From positions 1-64,000 of the forward strand of contig LGRX02012742.1 of assembly GCA_001247695.2 (NCBI GenBank): DNA of 64,000 bases, written 5' to 3'. The notes below the pieces were generated by a model. That model saw only the letters and a program-made list of their open reading frames with translations. It did not search any database and was not told where the DNA came from. The position numbers were made by a program, and so were the translations under genes. Numbering within the stretch: the stretch's first letter is position 1; every line of letters begins with the position of its first letter. Shown piece by piece: positions 1 through 10,921 of the stretch. The DNA comes from Cymbomonas tetramitiformis (lineage: Eukaryota; Chlorophyta; Pyramimonadophyceae; Pyramimonadales; Pyramimonadaceae).

Positions 1-415
1 TGGGCGGTCACGGTCATCGCCCCCCCCAAGTTCTCGAAAACTTGGGCGGTCACTGTCACCGCCCCGCCCAAGTTCTCGAAAACTTGGGCGGTCACTGTCA
101 TCGCCCCGCCCAAGTTCTCGAAAACTTGGGCGGTCACGGTCATCGCCCTGCCCAAGTCTTCGAAAACTTGGGCGGTCAATGTCATCGCCCCGCCCAAGTT
201 CTAGAAAACTTGGGCGGTCATGGTCATCGCCCCGCCCAAGTTCTAGAAAACTTGGGCGGTCACTGTCATCGCCCCGCCCAAGTTCTCGAAAACTTGGGCG
301 GTCACGGTCATCGCCCCGCCCTAGTTCTCGAAAACTTGGGCGGTCACTGTCATCGCCCCGCCCAAGTTCTAGAAAACTTGGGCGGTCAAGGTCATAACCC
401 CGCCCAAGTTCTAGG
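1..415. repeat. 42 bp tandem array of hairpins
   Basis: About nine to ten copies of a 42 bp unit, running off the left edge of the window. Each unit carries the inverted pair CCGCCCAAGTT / AACTTGGGCGG around a 6 nt loop (CTCGAA or CTAGAA), so each copy can fold into an 11 bp hairpin. The unit is 14 codons long, so one forward frame stays open through the array (GGHCHRPAQVLENL-like repeats). I regard that frame as a by-product of unit length, not a gene. The array ends about 70 bp before the start of the DUF7869-type gene, which suggests it is an end or subterminal region of that element. Confidence 0.9.
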
Positions 416-485
416 AAACAAGGACCCTCATATCAGGTAAGCGTTCAAATATGAAACAGCATAACAACGGTACGCGTCTCGCAAG

Positions 486-3400
486 ATGAGCAGCAATAGC
501 AGCAACTCCAGCGGCAGGAGATTGTCAAAGCAGAAGACTCTTCAAATTGCACAGTCCAATATTCCCGGACTATGCGAGGGCGGTTTCAGCTGTGGGTGCG
601 ATCGGAACTGCAGTTTCTTGTTCAGCACATTCAAGGGCAATATGGACCATAAGGAGCGCCTGGGCCAAACTGAGTTCAAGTCTTACATTATGGCAACTAT
701 GCGCAAAGCGATCGTGAAGCGCGAGTCTGGAGAGCGTGTTATTGGCACCCTGAAGCTTTTCGAAAAGGAGATCTGCGAGGAGGCGTTCAGAACAGTGTGG
801 GCGCTCCCCAGGAGCTCGTACGCCAGCGATATAAGGCACTTATCCTTGAAGAGAAGGGGGAACTACCGGCAACAACTGCATTCCCTGTGGCGAAGGCGGT
901 GGTGACGACGATTTCCTACCACGAGGAGGTGTTCCGCGAGTGGGCGGATTCGAATATGTTGAAAGGAGCACCACAGAGGATGCCGGTAAGTGGTGCGCGC
1001 CAAATTCCACCCATCGATTATGGTGAGCAGTACGACTTGTATAAGTTCGACACAGAGGACCAGTGGGCAGTATGTGCTGAAACCTTCAAAATATACGTGA
1101 AAAACCTGCTCAAGGCTCGAGACATAACGGTAAGGGCGAAGGTGGAGGTGTCCGGAATCTGCACGACATGTGACGATCTGGGTGCAGAGAGGGCTCAGCT
1201 TCTTGGACAACAGGGTCGCGAACCTGCACGCTGGGACGCCTATTCTGCTCGTTTCGCGCGACACGACTACATTCACAGGTTGCAACGCACGTGTTATGAC
1301 CTCAGGCGGAAGGAGGGCTCTGACCCTGACGGTCGGATCGACTCCATAGCGGCGGACGGCGCGGCAAATCAGAACACGGTTGTTCCGCATGCCCCGCATC
1401 AAGTTAAGGGCATCAGCGAGAAGAAACAGCATTTCTTTAACCTACACCTGCAGCTCACGATACTTCATGGCTCGTTGCTTCTATTTTCCGTTGGGCTCCC
1501 TTGGAGCGGGGCTAAGGGTGCAAACATGCTGCTCACGACACTGTGGAACTTGTTGCACTACACCGCACAAGGTCGCGCGGGCAAGCGCTACTTCCGGAAG
1601 GAGCTTCATTTGCAGCTGGATGGTGGCTCAGAATACTGGAACAAGAACACGTTCGCGTTTTGTGCGTTGTTGGTGCACTACAATATTTACAACGTGGTTG
1701 TCTTCCACCGTCTGATGGTCGCGCACACCCATAACGACTGCGACGGTTGGTTTGGACTCATCAAGATGTTCATATTTGGGAAAGACGCGCGCAAATCTGG
1801 AGTGTGGCTGTTGACGCTGGAATCGTGGATTGGCTGGTTACGAAGCTGGCCAGTGAAGAAGTTCACCAAAATCACGGACGTACAAGGCCAACAGTTGGAC
1901 TTCAAGGCTTGGCTGGAGCCGCACATAAACCCAAAGTTTGAAGGCTATTCTGGGAAAGTCAGGCGTACACACCTGATGCACTTCGAGAAGGACGTGGATG
2001 GTGTTACACGGCTGAAGTACAAGTTTGGAGAACAATACGCAAACCACATGCCTGACGGAGTGGATGAGGATCTCCGTAAGGGCCTGGAGGTAATGAAAAC
2101 TTACCCCGCTTTCGACAGCAGCCCCACGTTAGAAGGGGTGAAGCCGCTAGACCCGAAGGAAGAGAGGGAAACTCGCACTGCTTTCAGTCGCATGTGCGAC
2201 TACATCCACTACCGTATTCCAAGTGACACGCTGGACACGTTGCTCGGGTACTTTCCCTTGCCCAAGACCGCCGAGGACTACGATGTCTGGGCTGGACCGA
2301 AGCCGACCCCACAGGCTCCTGTGGATTTGAAGGAGCTTTACGAGAACGCCTGGCACAAGAAGCCAGTGCAGGAGGAGGTGCCAGAACGGACGATGCCCGA
2401 ACAGTTCGAAGTGTTATCCGATGGTCGCAACGTGTTAAGCAAGGACCTTCCGCGGAAACCTCCACAAGAGATCGTGCGCAAGTGCGTGGAGAAAGCGAGG
2501 GACGTCGAGTCCGTCGATTTTTGGTTCGTCCCGTTGGTCGGTTGCGAGCACCTCGATTTCATTGTTAGGTCTTGCAAGTATTATGCCTACCTGAGTCTTA
2601 GCTGTATGTCTTACGCGTCGGCTGCCATTGCAGGTACACGGTGGCCGAGTGTAAAGCAGCGTTGCACCACCTGGGAGTTGAACTTCCTGAACGCCCACTC
2701 AAGGAGCCGTTGGCGAAGGCCTTATTTGAAGCGACGGATGTCGCCCGAAAGGCCCACCACGAACAACTCAGAGTCCTTCGAAAAAAAAGCCGAGCGACGA
2801 CAGGTGAGGAAACCGGGGAGGATGCGTCGCCGGGTACGGAGCAGGCCTTGCCTGCAAGAACTTCCGAAGCCGGCGGAGCTGCGCGGGCGGCGCCATCACT
2901 CGAGGCTGTAACAGCCACTACACAGGCAAGACGAGAAGGAGCTGCTGCGCGAGGCCCGCAAACCAACGAAGCTATGCCTACTCGACCACAGGCACCGGCA
3001 GCACGAGGGCCAGGCGCAGGTGGCCGAGGATGCCCTGCTCCTGCAGCGCCACAGGGAGATCAAGCACGAGCTCCAAGCGACAAGCGTGCACGCAGTTCGC
3101 CATTGGCAAAGGCGTCCCCAGGGAGCAAGTCTCCACCCGGGAAGTCTCGACAAGCGCGGGGTCGTGAAAAGGGACGAGTGCTATTCCGAGCGGCCTCTGT
3201 GATCGGTCCGACAGGCGCCCTTATAACGGACAGCTTCGCTCCTGACGACGATTGCTTTTTCGAGGATGCAAATCAGATTGCGGAGCAGGTGGAGAACGCG
3301 CATCGCCCGGAGGCGGCCACTGGACAGTTCGCAGGCGTCTCGATGGACGAGGACGACGAGGACGACGAGGACGACTCGGACGACCCGGACGACGACATAC

Positions 3401-3879
3401 CGTTGGCCTACCGTAACCTTCCTACGGACTACACCATCGACATGCTGGCGAAGAGTGCGGGCAAAAGTTTCGCAGTTACGGTGGCCGCGGGCAACGACGG
3501 CTGCAGCTTTACTATCCGCATGCCTGGGAACAACGCCGTGTCCATGCCCATGCATTTCGTGGAGGTCTTGGAGGTGGATCTGAACACGAACAGAGTGAAG
3601 TGGGGGTTTTGGCTTCCATGTGCGCCTCTGCTTATGCCGAGAACGAGGAGAACAAGCAAAACCTTCTCTGACTTGAACAGCTTGTTCGCGGAGAACGCCT
3701 TCCGGAGAGCCGCTCCGAAAGTGACAGGTTGGTACGACTTCGATGCGAGCGAGATCCTGACTTGCTGGGACGAACCTCCTGGCAAACCTGCTGTCGGCGG
3801 AGTTCCAGGAGGACCTGAAAAGGCAGAACTTCTGAAGGTGGCCAGGGAAAACTTGGCCTCCGAGGCGTTGGACAGGTGA
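486..3879 (+). CDS. DUF7869-type transposase-like protein, frameshifted
   Basis: The N-terminal part has a Cys cluster (CGCDRNC near residue 37) followed by ICEEAF. The central part matches the DUF7869 family as I know it: a C-x2-C pair (CTTC), then LQLDGGSEYWNKNTFAF (about 1615-1665) and the family hallmark AHTHNDCDGWF (about 1720-1755; usual form GHTHEDIDQ). DUF7869 proteins are common in transposons of algae and protists and look like DDE-type nucleases; that role is inferred. A single-base frameshift near 800-830, by a run of Cs, separates the first ~110 codons from the rest. A 65 bp intron, 2569-2633 (AG|GTCTTG to TTGCAG), restores the frame for the last exon, 2634-3879. That exon encodes a Pro/Ala/basic linker, an acidic run near 3345-3400 and an unrecognised C-terminal domain. 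The frameshift may be decay or an assembly error. Confidence 0.7.
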
Positions 3880-4016
3880 AGGTAAGCAACACAGCCTCAT
3901 TCATTCCTCGTGGCACGCACACTAGATTACAATGGCAACACGGCGTGAAACTTATTGTTTTTCATACATGTAAATATACGGTTTATTTGTGTACAGTCAC
4001 GTGACATAAGTGTTAG

Positions 4017-4517
4017 CTACCAAGCATACGTCTCCTCATTGCACGCGCTAGCATCAAATATGCGCGCCAGGGTGCAGGTTCTTAACATACGCCCGCAAAC
4101 TGCGCATCTCCTATCATCTTCTTGCAGCAGATCGCTTTCCAGCTCTGTCAGGGCACCGTGCGTTGTTTCGCTGTAGCGGTTTCTATTTCGCCAGGCCCGC
4201 CACTCCAAATCTGAGTATCGGTGGTAGATCCACCCGCCCTCATACCAGTACACGAGATGCCTCACACCGAACCTTTCGCTGGATCTACGGCCGTGGACGT
4301 ACATCGGCCAAAAACTCCACCAGTGATAGGTCCTGAGATTAACTGCATGTTGCCCGAAGTCCTCCCAGTCTTCGTCTGCTTGTTCCCGCGCTTGCTGCCA
4401 CAAGCGGAGAATTAAAGGGTCTTCAGGAACCCATTGGGCTTGTTGTAACTGGCAGTCGCGAAACGTAAAAGTATCGAAAGGCCATATCCAATACTGCAAT
4501 ATTCCAATATTGGCCAT
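4017..4517 (-). CDS. Hypothetical Trp- and Cys-containing protein
   Basis: An open frame of 166 codons, convergent with the DUF7869-type gene. It is rich in Trp, Tyr and Arg and ends with a CAVCGRMLRTC cluster that could bind zinc. It contains RDCQLQQ; a similar order (NDCQLEQ, then a HLV-aromatic stretch, then C-terminal cysteines) occurs in the minus-strand ORF at 15968-16426, so the two may be a diverged pair. I recognise no family. Whether it is expressed is unknown. Confidence 0.35.
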   Translation of the reverse strand: MANIGILQYWIWPFDTFTFRDCQLQQAQWVPEDPLILRLWQQAREQADEDWEDFGQHAVNLRTYHWWSFWPMYVHGRRSSERFGVRHLVYWYEGGWIYHRYSDLEWRAWRNRNRYSETTHGALTELESDLLQEDDRRCAVCGRMLRTCTLARIFDASACNEETYAW

Positions 4518-6616
4518 ACTGGTGTAGGTAGTCTAAGGTGCGGGTTGTGGTTCTATGTCACGAACGCAGGTGTGTGCAAACGACCTCCGGTTACGACTCC
4601 TCCAACATATACCCTAAAACCCTGAACCTTGGACGCCCCGATATATCCATGTGCAGCACACCTGTAGGAACACCTGCCGCGGGATATTTTGCCTCTGACG
4701 TATTTTAATGTTTCCCGCGAAATAATACAGTTAACCGGTCTTCTTAGCTGCCGAGAATCGTGCTGGAATAGCCTGTTCAGGGCAAATTTACCCGCTGAAT
4801 GCCCATGTTGGGTCACATGAAGCCTGAGGGAGCATCACCCCTGGTTGGTTTCACTCCCGAACAACTTTTCCAGCACAATAGCTTTTGAAAATATCTCCTT
4901 TGCTGCTCACTTTCGCCCGATGAGAAGAATTTTAGTACGTGACCCTCCAAACACCCTAAAATGGGCCATAAATCTGCTGGATCTCTCCCATGTAAGCAAA
5001 TAGTTGCATTTTCGGAAATGTCAAAATATTACATATTCTAATAGTGCAAAAATCTAACATTTCGTTCACAAACATAAGGCAAAATCATAACTTTCCACAC
5101 CTTACACGATACTTCCACCTTTCCCGTTTTCTTGCCGCCCGCGTGACTCGCGTGGCTACTTTGAAGAGTCAAAAACCAGATTTTTCGAAATTCCTTCAAG
5201 GACTATTCAAATTAACCCTAATATTTGTCATTCAGAACCCCAAAAACCAATTTGGCAGACAATTTAATGCTTTCTCATTTTTTTCTCATTTACGCCCGCG
5301 TGTCTCATTTTTGCGATATGGTCGTTAAGTTGCACTGCTACTAACTGTAGTAGCAATGACTGCAAAAGACATGCTACGGAAAGCATGGAGACATACCTTA
5401 GATTCCCAGTGTTTCCACACCACCAGAGCCCAAAAGCAATTGGGGTGGTAACTGGGATCGGTGCGTCGGATATTTATATCCCGCCTCCTCGCCAAGAGCC
5501 ATGGGGCGGTTGTTATGCAATTTTGAGTTGCGACACTTGGAACTTAGACTGGGCCTTTTTAGAAGCTGAAAAGGCCCAGTTTTTCACGATCCAGTAAAAA
5601 CATGCAAACAGGCACACACACTTGTAAAATTCTATCGAAGAATTCAATTTGAAAGCACATTTTTCCAACTAGCTAGCCTAAAGGCAGATAACGCACACAA
5701 AACAAGTACTTAAAAATCACTTAATCATCACGTAACGTGGGAGCTCCTAGCCCCACATCAAATGTCGAGCGTCCCTATACCAACTCACCTGCCCTTCAGG
5801 ATATCACAATGAATCAAGGTGCGCAGGTAGATGCACCTTTCCGATCATGCTAAAAGGTTGTGAGCGCACCTGGCGGGAATGGTGTCCGCTCATTCCGTGG
5901 GTGACCAACGGCCATGGACCATTTTCAAACGTGCTCATGGACTTCAAATTGCGAACACTGTAAGTGAATTACGAAAGGAAAATAGGTGCGCAGGCGGGAT
6001 CTACTCTCAAAATTTCGTTCGAAAATTATGGGGTAAATCATAGTTTTGGGCAAGCGACAAAGTGCGTGGGTGTGTGGGTTACGTAAACACCAAACGCATC
6101 TTGCTTGCGGCGACCACGCAATGACCAACCACCTGCGGAAAATATACGGTACGCGAAAATATCAGAAACTATTTTATACTAGCAACACAATACAATCAAA
6201 TTATTTAGGCTGATCTAATCAGAGTTTGCAGTGTGGTTTTCGGCTCCGTGCTTTCAAACTTCGGAGACGCACGTAAGACTAAATGGGAAGTCAAGAGCTC
6301 ACGATACTGTGTCCATGCGCCATGGCGCGCCAGTGACATTTCTGCTGACATCTGATGTCATTGACATTTCTGATGTCATCGATTACTGGAACGCGAAGAA
6401 ACGGTGCAGTGCGTTCGGGATTTCCGATGACGGTTTACGATCCAAAGCGAAACGAGAACGCGGATCGCGGATCATCACCATCGTTATGAGCACGCTCTCA
6501 GGCGATGCATGAACGGGGATCGTGACGTGTCGTCTTTGTTACACGAGCGCTCCGCAACGGGGGGGAACGGGGAACAGTCGATTACGCATTCAGAACTGAA
6601 CGCCGAATTCCAGATG
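4518..6616. other. Stretch without a recognisable gene
   Basis: Only short ORFs with no recognisable motif. The sequence is moderately AT-rich. There is an imperfect hairpin at about 5548-5583 (CTGGGCCTTTT / AAAAGGCCCAG) and a patch of TGACATTTCTG-like short repeats near 6338-6382. I see no coding signal, RNA gene or clear element end up to the terminal inverted repeat at 6617. Confidence 0.5.
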
Positions 6617-6769
6617 ATCGCCTACTCGTCTTCGTGCATTGACCAACTACGTTCTCCATTGGTTTTTCACGTGCTTTCGCGGACCACTACTAACCACAAG
6701 TCCCGGTGGCCGGCCCCCCAGTTCGGTTCAAAACATACTTCTCGCCAAGATCCCTAACTAACTTTCACA
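6617..6769 (+). repeat. Left terminal inverted repeat
   Basis: Starts ATCGCCTACTCGTCTTCG and runs inward to CTAACTAACTTTCAC. It is the reverse complement of 15357-15513 apart from about two substitutions and a 5 bp gap near the inner third. Confidence 0.9.
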
Positions 6770-6891
6770 TTATCCCTGGACACTCAGTCGCATATTTCCC
6801 AACGTGTGGTACCTGTGGAAAAACAATTACGTTAGTCCAAAGCCCAACAAACCGTGCCAATGCAAACAACAATGTCGCTTTCGTACCTGAG

Positions 6892-9800
6892 TTACTGCTC
6901 TTGAAAGGTCAAGGCCCCAGCTCCAAGCCGTTGTTCCCTAGTTAGTGACAACCCATGTGCCACAACCAGGTCCGTAGGTGAAGGCGGTACATCACAGTAG
7001 TTGGGCAATACCGTAGCGCAACACTGGTGGAGAAGACAGAATTGAAACTTGTGCTTTACCCACTGACCATTCACCTTGCGCCGACCCATGACCACCACCC
7101 TTGGGCCATCCTTTGAAAGGATGGGCTGGGATTGCTTGTGGGTCTTCGCTGTCACGCAACCCTTGCGGGACTCGGAGGCCGCGCAACTTGCTTTCCTACC
7201 GGTACCGGGCACCACCATCCATTGCCCGTAGGCCAGTTCCTCACTCCCGACACGATCGCCGGTGGTGAGGCGGGATCCCAGCGCCGTTAAGATGTCGTCG
7301 ATCTCCTCCGTGGTAAACCCCGATTGCACGTAAAATGCATGTCCAGGTTTGAACCCCGCGCGGAATAGGAGGGTGGACAGGCACAAGCAAAGCTTCACCG
7401 AAGTCGACCTTCCCACGCGAGTCATCGTTTGGCGCCATGAGTAGCATGAGCAGCTGATGCGTTGTTGCGCCGCCCGGGCCAGATGACCAAATATCACCCG
7501 CGAGGGTTCACCTCGACCAGAGGACAAGGTGTAACTGCGGTCCAGGAAGCCGTCGTGTCTTCCACGTGCAGTTAAACGGGCGGTCGGTTGGCCAACCTGT
7601 ATCACTTTCAAGCGCTTGTCAGGCTGCAAGAACATGCGAGCCAACATTTGCGCGTGGCCTTTCGTGGTGCTTGTCTGGTACCGCACCTCGTCCAAAGACC
7701 CGACGGACACGCGGCGAGTGTCCACGTAGCGATGTTCGGAATGAAAGTGCACCGCGGTCTCCAAATATTGCACCACGAGAGCCTCGTCCACCTCTTGGGA
7801 AGACTGCCAAACATAACGGGCGGCCGGGTCCTCGGTGTTTGGGTCGAACTGCCATTGGAACTCCAAAGGGTTCTCGAGGCATGCCCGCACCAACTTGATG
7901 GCCGGAGTCGGCGTTCCAGGCTCGTCGATCGTCACCCTAGTCTTAGTCCTCTTCCCCATCGATCGGACTTGGTTTGGTCGGTGACTGCGTGTCTCCGTCG
8001 TCACTGGACCAGGAGTGACATATATTTCACGCACCTCCTCAAGGACGTCGTACGCGGTGTGGCGTGCGCGTTGCATGGCGGTGTACACCCTTCGCCGCTC
8101 ATCGTACAAGGTGTTCGTGCGGGAGTCCCGCTGGCTGTGGCCACCTTCTCCTACGTGCTCCAACCAGGCGGATTGGGTGATGTACGTCACGTTCTCCAGG
8201 TGCAAGAACTCGGAGGCCGGCAGATTCACGCCGATCAGTTTGCCGTCCTTGGAGAAGAGTTGCTCCGCCGGGTTAGCCCCTTTGCTTTGTGTGAAAAGCT
8301 GCAGGGTGCGTTCGCCTTCACCTTCGAAAAATAAAACGAGCGAAGACAAAGAGGATTGCACGCTCTTGCTCTCTTGCTCCATGATGAAGTCGAAGAGGCG
8401 CGCACGTGCGTCCATCACACGTCTGGGGGCTTGTGCTTCGTACCACCGTGTGAACAGTGTCCGGAACTGGGCCTCCTCGAAACTCTTGTCCAAACACCGA
8501 GCGTGTATCCCCATGTTCGCAACGAGGTGCAAGTCACAGCCTTTCTCCAACGAGTTGCCCGCCTCGTCCCGCGTCATGTACTTATTTCGGTCCTCCATGC
8601 GCATGAACTTGTTGTAGTTCAAGCGGATGCCGATCCAGCCTCCGCCACCCGCGTCACGGACGAAACCGACGGGACGAAAGCAGATCTCACCTTTTGGGTT
8701 GGTCTTTACCCAAACCTCCTTGTCTCGATATTTCGCGAAGTCGGCGTCCTCCATGGCCACCGTCCGGCAAGCGTAGTCGATGCCTTGCCACATCTTCTCC
8801 TCATCCACACCGCGTTCACCCGCCGGCAGCACGAAGGTTGCTAGTTTTATCAACCCAATTCCGGGCACGACCGTTGCAACCTTCTCGACAACGCGACCGT
8901 TAATGCAGCTGTGGCCACCATCAGAACATGCGTAGCAACCGATGAACGGAGGCTTACCGAGAATGCGGTCCATCAACAGCATGATCTTCGCGGGGGACCA
9001 CGGCAAGTCCAGGGGGCACATGAACCAGTTCAGAGGGGCGGTGTCGAAAAGAAGAGTACGGTATCCCTTTGAGTCCAGGATCCGTTTCATTTCCTTGACC
9101 TCGTCATCAGCAGCACGCTCGGGGGCACGTTGAGTCGCACGGTGTTCTTTCATCACGTCGCGGACGGCGCGAGCGTCTTGCATTTCGCGGGCCACCTAAA
9201 ATGGAACCATGCATTAAGAATAACATGTCCCCGACGTATAACGGAAAGGTAACACAAAAATAGGGCGATACCTTGTACACGTCGATGGGAGAGCCGTCCG
9301 GAGAGGAAAGCATCTTCTCGAAGGCAACCGTTGTGGCGGAGTTCTTCAGCTTCTCGGAAGTGAAGCGACCACCGAAAACGGGAAGGGCTTCTTTGATGGC
9401 GTCTTGGGTTTCTTTGGAAACAACGGCCTTCCCCTTTTTATCCATGGGTTGGCAGGCATGGGTGCCTTCGTGTTTAAAGAGCAGTAGGTGGCCTTCGGCT
9501 GCGGGAAGGTCGATGCGGACCAAAGTAGCCCGGGCACCACAGGTAATAACTTCCATGGGTTCTTGACACTTTTTGCATGGAGGGCCTTCAATCTGAAAGA
9601 AGAAAAGAAAAGCGTAAGGTCCTACTGGAAAAGTGGGGAAAGGGTACGGGAAAACCTTGGGATTAAAATACCTCAACGCCGAGGAAAGCAGAAGCGGAGC
9701 GTTTGCCACGTTGTTGAGAACTTGTCTGAACGAACTCTTTGTCATGGGTTTTAAAGAAAGAGCACTCCGTATTCCTGCAAAGTTTTTCTCCAAGGCAGTT

Positions 9801-10469
9801 TTGAAGTCGAACCTGAGAGTTGCAGTCCTTGACAGCATCTTGTCGGGTTACCTCCGCCCAAGTTGTGGCGCAGGCGTGGGACCAAGAACGGTTCGTGACA
9901 TGGAAGTCAAGTTTGTTCAGCGGTAGACCGCCCTTCCCGGTTGGTTTAGGAAGAGGTGAGGACATGTGGTGACCAAAAGTGACATTGCCATCGACGTCGA
10001 AGGGGACCTTGTTCACACGTTTGCAATCTGCGGGCCACTTAAAAGAAGAGGCGTGACTGGAAGTCGAGTCGGACTTGGAAAGGTTTGTCGAAGCGACGGA
10101 CTCCGTGGGCTTGGGCTTCGTGTTTGGTGAGAACCGGGGAGTCTTGCACTCGCCGGTGTAAACAATGTCTTCTTCATCGTCGCTGTCATCGCTTTCGCTG
10201 TCGCTTACCAAGATTGGCATGTTGTCGTCGGTAGGAGTACCGTACACATTGTGCAAGAAGCCCGAGTGAACGGGAAACAGGTCCAAAGAGCAAGCAACGG
10301 AGTCATCGTACTCGGAGGTGACGGAAAGATCTTCTTTCTTGTCAAGACTAAAAACATTGCAAAGTGTGTCGCTAGTCACAAAAGGGTCTCCAAGATGCCA
10401 AACAATGGGAATTTCACGAACGACATCCCCGGTTTCAAGGCAGCGAAAAGTAACAAATTGAGTGGACAT
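6892..10469 (-). CDS. MULE-like transposase with GCM/WRKY-type zinc finger
   Basis: Three exons join in frame: 10469-9672, 9592-9272 and 9195-6892 (266 + 107 + 767 codons). The donors (GAG|GTATTT, AAG|GTATCG) and acceptors (TTTCAG, TTTTAG) are canonical. The start is the first ATG of the frame. The end of exon 1 plus exon 2 forms a zinc-finger pattern (NCLGEKLCRNTEC ... CKKCQEPM ... C ... HEGTHAC), like the FLYWCH/GCM/WRKY-type fingers found ahead of MULE transposases. Exon 3 has the MULE order: KLATFVLPAGERG, then a D in FVRDAGGGGWIG, then CDLH, equivalent to the family's C-x2-H. An acidic Ser/Asp stretch in exon 1 is probably a linker. Its intergenic region is shared with the divergent methyltransferase gene. 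The C-terminal 250 residues (Arg/Ser- and Cys-rich) are unrecognised and could hide an intron. Confidence 0.75.
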
Positions 10470-10921
10470 TGCATTAGCCCTAGGAAGTCGGTAAAATAAA
10501 TGCACTCCCGAAGAGAAAGTGTCGAGGGGAGGCCTTAAAAAACTCTAGTCGCCAAAATAAAAGGCGACGCCGAAATAAAATCGAGTCGAGGCGACGGCTG
10601 GGAAATTTTCGAGTCGAGTCGAGAACGACACCGACCAAACGAGTCTAGCTGTGTCGGAAAGAGAGGTGAAGGAAAAAATCGAGTCGAGTGTCGAGTCGAG
10701 GCGAAACCTTCAAAATATTCGACTCGAGGAGACGCTTTGAAAATTTGAAAAACAAATATCGAGGCGAAAAAATATCGAGTCGAGAACGACACTGACCAAA
10801 GGAGTCGACGTGTGTCGGAAAGAGAAGTCGAAGAAAACCTGAAGACAGTTGAGAGCTAGTAAAGAACTCAAGCCGCCAAAGAAAAAGCGCAAAGATTTAA
10901 AGTCAAAAGAAACAAGCAAAG
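10470..10921. promoter_or_regulatory. Divergent intergenic region with GAGTCGAG repeats
   Basis: A 450 bp region between the two divergent transposon genes. It contains two diverged direct copies of about 170 bp (about 10600-10680 and 10770-10840), recognisable by GAGTCGAGAACGACAC, then GTGTCGGAAAGAGA. Many scattered TCGAGTCGAG / GAGTCGAGGCG tracts, which include TCGA palindromes, surround them. Its position makes a shared bidirectional promoter the simplest reading. No TATA box is obvious. Confidence 0.55.

Noticed and set aside
1..415. CRISPR-like array
   Set aside because: The units are contiguous with no unique spacers, and the context is a eukaryotic genome with spliceosomal introns. 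It is a minisatellite of hairpins.
7588..8334. Plus-strand frame opposite the first MULE transposase
   Set aside because: The minus-strand frame has the transposase motifs and matching splice sites; the plus frame has none.
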